A model generated the notes under the pieces. It saw only the letters and a program-made list of their open reading frames with translations. It had not been told where the DNA came from and searched no databases. From Bacteroidales bacterium (lineage in GTDB: Bacteria > Bacteroidota > Bacteroidia > Bacteroidales > P3), in assembly GCA_031272245.1 (NCBI GenBank), contig JAISUE010000037.1, forward strand, positions 1 through 57,543: a stretch of DNA of 57,543 bases, in the 5' to 3' direction. How positions within the stretch are numbered: position 1 is the stretch's first letter; each line of letters begins with the position of its first letter. Positions 26,374 through 35,800 of the stretch are shown here, piece by piece. The translations under genes were made by a program, and so were the position numbers.

Positions 26374-27432
26374 TTATTGATCCCAATTCATATTATTTTT
26401 TTTCAACCATTGTTGTGCAAGTATTGAACCGTTGCGAGCTGCTTTTTTATATGCTGCAATTTTTTTTTGATGCATACCTTTCATATTGTACGCATTTCCA
26501 AGATTATAATAAGCATCAGCATAATCTTTTTTTATTGTTGTTGCATCTTCATAATATTTTATTGCCATATCATAATTACCTTTTCTTGCATAAATATATC
26601 CCATATTAAAATAAGCTTCTGCATATTGCGGTTTTTTTTCCAACGCTTTCGTAAAATAATCCATAGCTTGTTCAAGATTGTTTTCATCTTTATAGCATAA
26701 ACCAATGTTTAATAGAGCTTCAGCTCTGTCTTTTTCAAAATTGAATATTTTATTAAATGTTGAAATAGCTACAGAATAATCTTGTTGTCTGCGATAAACA
26801 TCTCCAAGCAATAAATATCCATCAATATAATCTTTTTTTATATCTACCAAATTTTCATAACATTCTTCAGCTTTGTCAAAATTTTGTCTAAATTTATAAA
26901 GATTTCCTAATCCTAAATATGCTTCCCACATGTTTGGTTCTAACTCTATTGCTTTGTTGTAGGCATTTATAGCGTCATTATCACAATATCTGTCATGTTT
27001 TTCGTAATATGCAGTAGCTAAACCATAATAGGCAAGAGCATTTTCGTTATTATGTTTGATGGATTTTAGATATGTTTCTATAGCGTTATCAAATTTTTTT
27101 TGTTGAATGTATATTTCACCAAGTATAAAATATGCTTCAGCGTTATCTTTTTGCTGTGAAATTAAAGTATTACATGCTTTTTCTGCAGAGGCTAATAAAC
27201 CTTTTTTCATATAAGATTTAGCAAGTAATAAACGAACTTCATACAATTTTGAATCTTTTAATAAGGCTTTTTTGCTTATTTCAATGGCTTTTTCATAGTT
27301 TCCTTGAGAAAAAAAACTTTCAGCTTGTTCGTAATAATCTTGAGCATTAAGTTTTTCTGTTTGAGAAAATAAAGATATGGTGCAAAAAGCAATCATAAAT
27401 ATAAAATAAAATAAACTTTTGTTCATACACAT
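26374..27432 (-). CDS. Secreted or periplasmic TPR-repeat protein
   Basis: The 352-residue protein has a signal peptide (SLFYFIFMIAFCTISLFSQ) followed by about nine tandem TPR motifs of 34 residues (for example AEAYFNMGYIYARKGNYDMAIKYYEDA). The ATG at 27426 is an equally good start. TPR arrays scaffold protein-protein contacts; no enzymatic domain is present. The -7 element TATCTTTG at 27455-27462 drives it, and the nucleoside kinase is probably read from the same transcript. Confidence 0.85.
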   Translation of the reverse strand: MCMNKSLFYFIFMIAFCTISLFSQTEKLNAQDYYEQAESFFSQGNYEKAIEISKKALLKDSKLYEVRLLLAKSYMKKGLLASAEKACNTLISQQKDNAEAYFILGEIYIQQKKFDNAIETYLKSIKHNNENALAYYGLATAYYEKHDRYCDNDAINAYNKAIELEPNMWEAYLGLGNLYKFRQNFDKAEECYENLVDIKKDYIDGYLLLGDVYRRQQDYSVAISTFNKIFNFEKDRAEALLNIGLCYKDENNLEQAMDYFTKALEKKPQYAEAYFNMGYIYARKGNYDMAIKYYEDATTIKKDYADAYYNLGNAYNMKGMHQKKIAAYKKAARNGSILAQQWLKKNNMNWDQ

Positions 27433-27454
27433 TAAGTGTTATACGTTGGAAGAG

Positions 27455-27462
27455 CAAAGATA
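27455..27462 (-). promoter_or_regulatory. -7 promoter element TATCTTTG for the TPR-kinase unit
   Basis: It is on the minus strand, 23 nt upstream of the ATG at 27432, and matches TAnnTTTG. Confidence 0.55.
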
Positions 27463-27485
27463 TAAAAAATATCTATATTAGCAAT

Positions 27486-27695
27486 CTATTCTATTTTTAT
27501 TGTTTTATCAAATACAGATACTGTATCCCCGTGTCTTATTTTTGCTCGCTTGCGATATTCCACTATATCATTGAGTTTTACTTCTCCATTTACAACCATC
27601 ATTTGAGCCTGAGAGCCGCTTGATGCTATATTTACAGCTTTCAAAAGTTGAATAAGAGTAATGTATTCTTCATTTGGTTTCAATTTGAATTCCAT
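27486..27695 (-). CDS. RNA-binding S4 domain protein (YbcJ-like)
   Basis: The 69-residue protein is almost entirely one S4 domain: ITLIQLLKAVNIASSGSQAQMMV, then VVNGEVKLNDIVEYRKRAKIRHGDTV. S4 domains bind structured RNA, often on the ribosome. Small stand-alone S4 proteins of this type (YbcJ/YlqP-like) have poorly defined roles. It lies downstream of the POT transporter, separated by the hairpin at 27728-27754, so it may be transcribed by read-through or from an unseen promoter. Confidence 0.9.
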   Translation of the reverse strand: MEFKLKPNEEYITLIQLLKAVNIASSGSQAQMMVVNGEVKLNDIVEYRKRAKIRHGDTVSVFDKTIKIE

Positions 27696-27727
27696 ATTAC
27701 CTATTTGTTATTATTTATTATAAAATA

Positions 27728-27754
27728 GGGGTGAACTTTTTAATTATTCACCCC
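27728..27754 (-). terminator. Hairpin terminator after the peptide transporter
   Basis: A perfect 8-bp stem GGGGTGAA/TTCACCCC with an 11-nt AT loop lies 23 nt past the transporter stop. On the minus strand it is followed by TATTTTAT, a weak U-tail. Read-through to the S4 gene is possible. Confidence 0.6.
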
Positions 27755-27776
27755 TTATCTACATATTTTTAATTTG

Positions 27777-29321
27777 TTATTCTGTAATTTCAGCAGGCTT
27801 TTTATCGCCTGTTACTCTTTCCAACCATTTAACCATTGCGAGCATGACTCCCATTGAGATTACACAAACGATAGCAAAGACTAACCAGCATTCCCATATA
27901 GCCCATTTGTTATACATCAAAGGTCCTATCCACAACAACAAATTACCTAATGCTGTTGCTGCAAGCCACAATCCCTGACACAAACCCTGCAAATGTTTCG
28001 GTGCAACTTTGGAAACAAACGACAATCCCAAAGGTGAAATAAACAATTCCGCAACCGTCATAAAGAAATACATTACTATCAAAACCCAAGGTCCGAGTTT
28101 TAATCCTTCACTTGTCATTGCGTCCATTCCTCTAAACTCTGTTGCAGAAGGGAATCCGTTCATAGAAGAAACAATCATTAAGAACAAATAGGCAATACCT
28201 GCTATTCCCATACCGATGGCAATCTTTCTTGGTGTGGAAATCTGCTTTCCTCTTTTGCCTAATGCTCCAAAAAACCACATAATTATAGGCGTAAGAGCAA
28301 TTACAAAGAACGGATTAACTGCCTGCCAAATTTCAGGTGCGATAGATTTAGTTACAACAAAGTCTCTTGCAAATAAAGATAACGATGTTCCGTTTTGGTG
28401 AAAAGACCACCAAAACATAACTGCAATGCCCAAAACTGCAAACAACGCATATATTCTTTGTTTGATTTCTTTCGCCATTTGAGCCTTTTCTTCAGCAGTA
28501 TAATTAACAATTTCTGCACTTTTCTTCACAGGATTAGGAAGTATTTTTTTAGTAGCAAGAAATATTGTCAAAGATATTGCCATTGCGGCAACCGATGCAA
28601 TAAAGGAATAATGCACTCCTGTATTGAAAACTTCAAGATATTGACTGCAGGACGCTGATAAATCACTGATATTTCCGCCTACTTTTGTCATTAACTCATT
28701 CAAATTTGTCAGTTGTGCGGCAGCCATATTTGCACCGTCATTTATGTATTGATGACACAAAGCAGGCAAACTTGCATCGTAAGTCAAACCATTTGAATTC
28801 AACCACCAACTTCTCAAAAGAGGAGCAACAAAAGGAGCAATCAAACCGCCTATATTTATAAATACATAAAAGATTTGGAAACCCGAATCTCTGTATTTTT
28901 CATATTTGGGGTCGTCATACATTTGCCCGACAATCGCCTGCAAATTTCCCTTGAACAAACCATTACCGAAAGCAATGAAGAACAATGCAACGCAAGTCAA
29001 TGGTAACAACCAGCCTATTGTTTCAGAAGTTGAAAGAATAGGAATGGATAGCATAACGTAACCAACTGCCATAACAATCAAACCTGATGTGATTGTGCCT
29101 TTGTAGTTTCTCAATTTGTCGGCAATCAAACCTCCAACTAACGAAAGAACATAAATTCCAGCATAAAAGAAGGAATAAATAAGCGTACTGCTTTCTTCGC
29201 TCAAACCGAACTTGGAACATAAAAACAAGACCAAGACAGCGTTCATAATGTAATAACCAAAACGTTCTCCCATGTTTGAAAGAGCCGCAGGTATTAAACC
29301 TTTTGGGTGATTTTTAAACAT
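27777..29321 (-). CDS. POT family proton-dependent oligopeptide transporter
   Basis: The 514-residue protein has about 12-14 membrane helices of the MFS/POT (PTR2) type. The N-terminal motif HPKGLIPAALSNMGERFGYYIMNAVL includes the ExxERxxYY-like element (here ERFGYY). GNGLFKGNLQAIVGQMY in the fourth-fifth helix region and the FYVFINIGGLIAPF motif are also POT hallmarks. It should import di- and tripeptides with protons, which suits a protein-degrading organism with secreted proteases. An unusual TACTTTCG promoter element lies at 29366-29373. Confidence 0.94.
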   Translation of the reverse strand: MFKNHPKGLIPAALSNMGERFGYYIMNAVLVLFLCSKFGLSEESSTLIYSFFYAGIYVLSLVGGLIADKLRNYKGTITSGLIVMAVGYVMLSIPILSTSETIGWLLPLTCVALFFIAFGNGLFKGNLQAIVGQMYDDPKYEKYRDSGFQIFYVFINIGGLIAPFVAPLLRSWWLNSNGLTYDASLPALCHQYINDGANMAAAQLTNLNELMTKVGGNISDLSASCSQYLEVFNTGVHYSFIASVAAMAISLTIFLATKKILPNPVKKSAEIVNYTAEEKAQMAKEIKQRIYALFAVLGIAVMFWWSFHQNGTSLSLFARDFVVTKSIAPEIWQAVNPFFVIALTPIIMWFFGALGKRGKQISTPRKIAIGMGIAGIAYLFLMIVSSMNGFPSATEFRGMDAMTSEGLKLGPWVLIVMYFFMTVAELFISPLGLSFVSKVAPKHLQGLCQGLWLAATALGNLLLWIGPLMYNKWAIWECWLVFAIVCVISMGVMLAMVKWLERVTGDKKPAEITE

Positions 29322-29365
29322 AATTTTTATTGTTTTTAATTTGATATTAATTAATTTAATGACTG

Positions 29366-29373
29366 CGAAAGTA
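29366..29373 (-). promoter_or_regulatory. Variant -7 element TACTTTCG for the peptide transporter
   Basis: It lies 45 nt upstream of the ATG on the minus strand. The context GACTGCGAAAGTAA closely resembles GACAGCGAAAGTAA upstream of the DUF1015 gene. Confidence 0.45.
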
Positions 29374-29748
29374 AAAAAAAAATCTAATAAATGAATTTAT
29401 TTTTTGCAATTACTTTTGGATATGAATAACATTTCGTTTCTATAACTATGAAATACAGTAAAACATCTGAAAAGTTTTTATCATAATAATATTCTATTTT
29501 GAAAAAAACTGATTATAAGCTAAAAATATAGTATTTTTATAATTTATAATAGCGATTTATTCCATTAAATCATTGTTTTTATAATTGAAAACTTTACTTT
29601 TATTACTTTACATAATGATTATAATTAACGATATGAAAATTTTTTTTTGCAACGTTACCTCTCTTGTAAAAAATATTATTTTTGCTCATCCGAATAGCTA
29701 TTAAAAAATGACTTACAATTAAAAAGATGAAATTAATTTTAAATTAAA
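29374..29748. other. AT-rich divergent intergenic region
   Basis: It separates the divergent POT and ruvC genes. Besides the plus-strand -7 element TATTTTTG at 29677-29684, 72 nt before the ruvC ATG, I see no hairpin, repeat or gene. Confidence 0.5.
29677..29684 (+). promoter_or_regulatory. -7 promoter element TATTTTTG for ruvC
   Basis: It matches TAnnTTTG, 65 nt from its end to the ATG at 29749. Confidence 0.5.
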
Positions 29749-30375
29749 ATGACATATACAAATACATCTACATCTGTGTTGGCAAAAACAACATTTATAA
29801 AAGGACAATCTCAAATAATATTAGGTATTGATCCGGGTACAAATGTACTAGGTTATTCATTTATTACTCTTAATGGAAAAAAAATAGAATTATTGGAAAT
29901 GGATATTCTAAAACTTAGTAATAAAGATGATTTATCTTATAAAATGAAAATAATTTTTGATTTTGTTACAGCGCAAGTAAAACGATATAAGCCTGATATT
30001 CTTGCTATTGAAGCGCCATTTTTTGGCAAAAATGTTCAATCAATGTTAAAACTCGGCAGAGTACAAGGGCTATGTATTGCTGCTGCTTTGGCAACAGATA
30101 TACCTTTTGTAGAATTTTCGCCTCGTAAAATAAAGCAATCAATAACCGGGAATGGAGCATCGTCAAAAGAACAGGTTGCTTCTATGCTTGGACGTATGAT
30201 AAATATAGACTACAAGCCAAAATATCTGGATGCAACAGATGCTTTAGCAGTAGCGGTTTGTTATGCTTTTCAAAAAGATTTAGTAATTGATAAAATGGAT
30301 GTAAAAACTTCCAGAAAAAAAACATCATCTTGGACATCTTTTATTACTAATAATCCCAAAAGGGTTAAGGAATAA
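29749..30375 (+). CDS. ruvC: Holliday junction endonuclease RuvC
   Basis: RuvC resolves Holliday junctions together with RuvAB. The 208-residue protein shows the RNase H-like catalytic acids: Asp in ILGIDPGTNVLGYSF (about 24-38), Glu in ILAIEAPFFGKN, and the pair of Asp in YLDATDALAVAVCY. About 22 residues precede the core start, more than in most RuvC proteins, but no other Met exists before ILGIDPG, so the start is fixed. A basic tail of about 30 residues follows the core. It stands alone and is convergent with yidD. Confidence 0.95.
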   Translation: MTYTNTSTSVLAKTTFIKGQSQIILGIDPGTNVLGYSFITLNGKKIELLEMDILKLSNKDDLSYKMKIIFDFVTAQVKRYKPDILAIEAPFFGKNVQSMLKLGRVQGLCIAAALATDIPFVEFSPRKIKQSITGNGASSKEQVASMLGRMINIDYKPKYLDATDALAVAVCYAFQKDLVIDKMDVKTSRKKTSSWTSFITNNPKRVKE

Positions 30376-30399
30376 ATAAACAAATATCAGTAAAATTTA

Positions 30400-30651
30400 C
30401 TACGGAACAGGATCATATCCACTTTTTCCCCAAGGATTACAGCGTAAAATTCTACGAAATGCTAACCAACCACCTTTGAAAGCTCCATATTTTTTAATTG
30501 CTTCAATAGCATATTGAGAACATGTTGGTGTAAAACGACAAGAATTAGGTAAAATAGGTGAAATTGATAGTTGATAAAAACGAATTAAAAAAAGAAAGAT
30601 GATAGAAATATATCTGTTAATAACTTTCTTGATTATTTGAAATACTTTCAT
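30400..30651 (-). CDS. yidD: Membrane protein insertion efficiency factor YidD
   Basis: The 83-residue protein is typical YidD: an amphipathic N-terminal helix, then [41 protein letters not shown] and [17 protein letters not shown]. It assists YidC-dependent insertion at the inner membrane. Its start lies 35 nt inside the 3' end of rnpA, the usual rnpA-yidD overlap. Confidence 0.96.
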   Translation of the reverse strand: MKVFQIIKKVINRYISIIFLFLIRFYQLSISPILPNSCRFTPTCSQYAIEAIKKYGAFKGGWLAFRRILRCNPWGKSGYDPVP

Positions 30652-31024
30652 TTGATTGTAGTTTAGTTAATCTATATAAAATTTCTTTCATACAATTTTG
30701 TGTTTGTGCGAAATTTAATTTCTGTTTAGATATAAGAGCAATAGAAAAATGCAATCTTTCATTTGAAAGTTGAAGATTAGATAAAAAAGATTCTTTTTGT
30801 AGCCTGTAACTTTCTCTTAAAAGACGTTTTATTCTGTTTCTATCAACAGCTCGTTTAAATAATCTTTTGGGGACAATTATAAGAATATCAGCACCTGTTT
30901 TTTCTTCTTTTGTGAATAAATAGCGCACAGAAAATGGGAAAACAATGAATTTTGTTTTTACGGAAAATAGACAGTCAATAATTTTTTGATTGGAAAGTCT
31001 TTCGTTTTTGGAAAAACGCAACAT
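30617..31024 (-). CDS. rnpA: Ribonuclease P protein component
   Basis: It is the protein subunit of RNase P, which trims tRNA 5' ends. The 135-residue protein begins with the usual [16 protein letters not shown] and contains the RNR-like signature [23 protein letters not shown] near 57-79. In Bacteroidota rnpA commonly follows hemD rather than rpmH, as here. Its ATG overlaps the hemD stop by one base (TAATG), so the two are translationally coupled. Confidence 0.95.
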   Translation of the reverse strand: MLRFSKNERLSNQKIIDCLFSVKTKFIVFPFSVRYLFTKEEKTGADILIIVPKRLFKRAVDRNRIKRLLRESYRLQKESFLSNLQLSNERLHFSIALISKQKLNFAQTQNCMKEILYRLTKLQSNESISNNQESY

Positions 31025-32028
31025 TATTGTTTGATTTTAGATATTGTTGGCTTTTGTTTTGAATTAGTAGGTATTGGTTGTATTTTGGTTTTTATTTGTT
31101 TTACGGTTTCTTTTTTACATTCTTTATTCTTCTTTTCTGCTTCTATTTGTTGAGCTACTTTGATTTTTTTTGCATCTCTCTTTGCTTTTGCTATTGCTTT
31201 TGCTAATTCTTCTTTCTTTTTTGTGGCAATAGCTAATGCTTCAGCTTCTAATTCTTCAAGATATTTTGGGAAATCGGCAGATTTTAATGATAAAAAGTTA
31301 TCAATAGCCATAATCATAGAAGGATATTTTGTATTTGGTGCAGGAACTAATACTTTTATTTTTGCATTTTTCAACGCTTGTTGTGTTGTTGAGCCGAAAG
31401 CTGCAAAAACTATATCATTATGTTTCATTGTTGGGAAGCTTTGTATGAAACTTTTAGCACCAATAGGGGAAAAAACAGCAACCATGTCAAAATTTTGAAT
31501 GTTTATATGTTTTAAATCTTTTGGTTCTGAACGAAACATTACTGCTTTTTTATAATTTATTTTTGCTTTGTCAAGCATTTGAAAGTTTTCTGCTGATGCA
31601 TCTTCAGCACAAGGAAATATATATTTTTCATCTTTATGTTTAGCAATAACTTCCTGTAAGTCTTTGAATGTAATTTTTCCAAAAAATACTTTACGTTTTC
31701 TGTATTGAATATAGTTTTGTAAATAGTTTGCTATTGTTTCTGTAATGCAAAAATACTTCATTGTTTCAGGAATCTTTATTCTCAATTCTTTTGCTATACG
31801 AAAATAGTTATCTACGGCAAGTTTGCTTGTAATAATGACAGCAGTATAATCCAAAAGTGAAATTCTTTTGGCTCTAAATTCTTTATTGGATACTCCAACT
31901 ACATTAAAGAATTTTTCAAAGGTAAGTTCCACCTTATATTTATCAATTAAAACTTTATACTGTGACTTTTCTAAATCCGCAGGAACAGGTTGCGATATTA
32001 GTATTTTACTTATTTCTTTTTTTTCCAT
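31024..32028 (-). CDS. hemD: Uroporphyrinogen-III synthase with Lys-rich C-terminal extension
   Basis: The family cyclises hydroxymethylbilane to uroporphyrinogen III in tetrapyrrole synthesis. Residues 1-250 fit the HemD fold (ILISQPVPADLEKSQY start, then VAVFSPIGAKSFIQSF and VFAAFGSTTQQALKNAKIKVLVPAPNTKYPSMI). From about residue 255 to 334 a charged, Ala/Lys/Glu-rich helical tail (KKKEELAKAIAKAKRDAKK) ends in a basic, Pro/Gln-containing stretch. The tail is not part of the enzyme family and may bind RNA, membrane or another protein. In Bacteroidota this gene lies between DUF4271 and rnpA. HemD proteins diverge strongly, so activity is inferred mainly from context. Confidence 0.85.
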   Translation of the reverse strand: MEKKEISKILISQPVPADLEKSQYKVLIDKYKVELTFEKFFNVVGVSNKEFRAKRISLLDYTAVIITSKLAVDNYFRIAKELRIKIPETMKYFCITETIANYLQNYIQYRKRKVFFGKITFKDLQEVIAKHKDEKYIFPCAEDASAENFQMLDKAKINYKKAVMFRSEPKDLKHINIQNFDMVAVFSPIGAKSFIQSFPTMKHNDIVFAAFGSTTQQALKNAKIKVLVPAPNTKYPSMIMAIDNFLSLKSADFPKYLEELEAEALAIATKKKEELAKAIAKAKRDAKKIKVAQQIEAEKKNKECKKETVKQIKTKIQPIPTNSKQKPTISKIKQ

Positions 32029-32051
32029 AAAATAACTCTTTTTATTACCCT

Positions 32052-32843
32052 TTATATTTGAGTTGATAAGACCTTAATTGCAATCAATAAAGGTACGATT
32101 TCAACACTGCAAAGGTACAAAAATAAATACAAATGAAAAGAATTTGATTTTTTTATCAGGATTTTAAACCCTCTGATTACTCTTATTAAACTCAAAAAAG
32201 TAAACAATCCACAAGAAATATAAAAAGCAACTTCTGCAATATTTGTTTTGAGAAAAAAAGAACAAAATAATGGTAAAAGTAAAACAGTAAAATCAAGTGC
32301 AAAAAAAGATATTTGATTTGAAATATAAAATGAAACAATATTTTTATTACTAAAAAGAATTCCAAAAATTTTCATTAATACAAGTTTTGTAAAAGAAAAT
32401 ATGAGAACAACAATTATCCCTGCAAGTAAAATAAAAAAATTTGATATGTGTAATTCTATATTGAAAACATAAATAGCTTTTTGACACATTAAAGCAATAA
32501 CACATACATATAAAGGAAAGACTGTTATGCTCAAACTTTTATTTATAAATCTTCCATTTTTCAGGAGAGAGTCAAAAGTTTTTGCATTAAAACAACTTTT
32601 AAGCATTAGGCTAAATCCACTTAATTTTTGTTTAAATAATAAACCCAAAATCAAAAACAATAGAGTAAAAATTAGAAAACTATAGCTTGTGTTATTTTGT
32701 TCTACTAAAAGATTTTTTGTTTGTAATTTATCAATTTTTTTTTCTCTAATTTGAAATATTGTTTGTCGTTCTTTTAGATTAGGAAAAGAATCGTTAAGAG
32801 TTTTGATAACATAAGAATTAAAATCTTTAATATCTTCTGCCAT
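32052..32843 (-). CDS. DUF4271 family membrane protein
   Basis: The 263-residue protein has a short soluble N-terminus and about six to seven hydrophobic helices, matching the DUF4271 family found almost only in Bacteroidota next to hemD. Function is unknown. Its start is separated by a single base from the stop of the C25 peptidase gene and it ends 23 bp before hemD, so it belongs to the same operon. Confidence 0.8.
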   Translation of the reverse strand: MAEDIKDFNSYVIKTLNDSFPNLKERQTIFQIREKKIDKLQTKNLLVEQNNTSYSFLIFTLLFLILGLLFKQKLSGFSLMLKSCFNAKTFDSLLKNGRFINKSLSITVFPLYVCVIALMCQKAIYVFNIELHISNFFILLAGIIVVLIFSFTKLVLMKIFGILFSNKNIVSFYISNQISFFALDFTVLLLPLFCSFFLKTNIAEVAFYISCGLFTFLSLIRVIRGFKILIKKSNSFHLYLFLYLCSVEIVPLLIAIKVLSTQI

Positions 32844-32844
32844 T

Positions 32845-35800
32845 TTATTTTATTATAACAAATTTTTGTGTTGTTAAACTTTCATCTGTATGTATACAAA
32901 TCATATAATAACCTGAAGAAAACATATCTAAATCTATTAAAGCATTATTCTGTCCAAATATTTCACGTTTGTATAGTATCTTTCCGTTCATATTCAGAAT
33001 TGTAATTGTAGATTTGTTTGAAAGATTTGTTATGTTCAATCTGTCAGAAGCCGGATTTGGAAATATTTTTATTGCTTTTGTTGACATTGTTGTTTCATTT
33101 AAACCAACTATTTTTCTGGTTAATGGTAGTTTAACGTCATCAATCCATACAGCATCTAAACCTTCTGATATAGAATAATCTTTAACGTATTCCCATTTAT
33201 AAATATGTTTTCCTTCAGAAACAGGAAACGCATAATATTTCCAACTATTTTCGCCGGATAAATAAAGTTTTTCTATTCCATCAATGTAAAAATGAAATTT
33301 GTCATAATTTAATTCTGTAGATGTTTGTATGAAAAAAGATATGGAGTCTGTACATATTGATTCATAGTCAAGCAATAATGTAGAAGTTCCATTATGACTT
33401 ATACTACCGGAACGAGTGGAAAATAATCCATTATGTTTTGTTGTAGTATCAATAATCCACGAAGTGTTTGCGTGTTGCCAAGAATAACATGAAAAATCAC
33501 CTGTTTCAAAATCTTCAACGTTTCTTTGCAACAAAATATCTTCAAAATTCTTTATTATACAATACGGCATTGCTTCTACTTTAATTGTAAAAGATAAAAT
33601 TGAATTATTGTTAAGATTATCGGAAAGTGCTATTGAGTATGAGAAATGTTGTGTTTGATTTGGATTAAGAACTGATAATGATTTTATATTTGTTTCTGTT
33701 AGAGTTGCAACATCTGTATTTATCTTTTGTATACTTACACTTCCTGTGTTATTTTCTGTTTCACCATCGTTTAAAACATCAAAAGCAATGTAAGGATCAT
33801 TAGCATATAAATTTAAAATAAGGTTTGTAATTTCAAATTTAGGAGCTGCCACACGTATTTTTAAAGTATATTCTGTCTCAAAATCTGTTGCGATTATTTT
33901 AATTGGAAGTTCTATAATGTGATTGTTTTCTATTGCATCGTTAAGATGAAAACTTAACACATTATTTGCTACAACTGTTTGCAAATTAGCTATATTACCG
34001 GCTAAATATTCGGAAGATACAATAGAGAATCCTTGATTTTGTAATAAAGAAACCTTAGTATTGTTAGCTGTTTGTTGTCCATAATTTATCAAATTAAAAG
34101 AAATAGAGTATATATTATTTGATAAAAACTTTGAAACAGGTTCTTGTTGTTCATTTGTAAATTGTATATTTGAAATAGAGATATATGGAGAATTAATATT
34201 TTGTATTAAAATAGAATCTATAAAAGGACGCATGAATTGCTTGGTAACAACTATTCGTAAATAGCATGACTGATGTATAGGATTAAAATTTAGTGTTACA
34301 TTTCCAGTTGAATCTGTCAATGAAGCTGTTAAAAGGCTATCTCCTATGCTTAAAGCAATGTATGAATAAGGTAATGCATTAAGGGTGATGGAAGAAATTT
34401 CTAATGGTAAAAGATTTGGTAAATTTATTTCTTGTTTTGCAGGCAATCCAAAGTATGGAATTAACGAAGGGTCTCCAAATAAATGATAAATTTCTCTGTA
34501 ATATAACGCATAATCTTTTTGAGCTAAAGTAATAGCAAGATTTCCTGCTTGCATAATTTCTGCTTGTGTCATAGCATAATTATCTCTTGTTTCATTGTGA
34601 GTGTGAAACATTCTATCATACATTCCTAATGAAAAAGAGTCATAAACCGGAAATAATGTTTCTGATTTATTTCCAACGCTAAAAATATAGTCTCCATCCC
34701 AGAAAGTATTATTTGATGCAGAAATAACACCGATTGCTCCTTTATTTGAAACCCTTAGTAATGTTTCGGCAAAACATTGATTATCATCAAATTTACCGGA
34801 GATACAACAATTATTTATGTAAAATCCTAATTTACCATTCGCATCTAAAGAATTTATTATTGAATTTGTAATATTAGGATTTGCCCATCCGGAATTACTG
34901 CAATGTGCTGTATAATTAACAAAAGAATTTCCCGCATTAAGTCTTTGTATTATGGCATTAGTGTTATTGGCAGAGGCAGGATTATAATATAATAGTGTAT
35001 CTAATTCTGTCAGGTATGATTTAGCATAATTAATTTGTCCATTGCCTTGCGTTTGTGCATTTCCGCTGGTTTCTTTGCCTGCAACTAAAAGAATATTGTT
35101 TAAATACGAAGTATCGTTTAATTCAAATTTTTCATAGTTGATAGTTTTATCTATTATTGCTTGCATTTGAGAAGTATTTTGAGCCGAAAAACGTCCATAA
35201 AACACATCAGCAATAGCATCTGCAGTATAATCTGCATAATACAGATCTGTAATGTGTGCATCGGTTGATGCTCCGTAAGAACCTGCAGCAATAGAAAATG
35301 CAGGCAGTTGTTCATTATCACCACAAAGCAAAAGAAAATCAGCAAAAGGTTCTTGCAAAGTTTGATTATTCCATAATGTTTGCAAATGTTGTTTGATGTT
35401 TGTTGTGTTCCATGCTCCGGAAATATCGGAAGGATAAATCTCAGTTATTCTTATCCCTTCTTGTGTTTTCCATTTAATAAATGGTTGTAATGTTTCTCTA
35501 AACATTTCAGGGGAAACAATAATCATTTTTCTTTCTCTTGTTGTTGTAGCTATTGATTTATCCATATTGTTATGAGAGTTGGTTATTTCAATATCAACAT
35601 TCACTGTACCATAACGTAATAATATATTTTCTACAGGCAGATATGCTGCAGGAAAAACTTGAATAAGCACAAGTCTTTTATCTTTTTTAATACCTAATTC
35701 TTTGATTCTAACAGCAGAAGTATCGTTACCAATTCCAAGTGTATAGTATTGTTCGTCAAAAACAAAATCTTGTTTTGTCTTATTTTTCATTAAATCAGGT

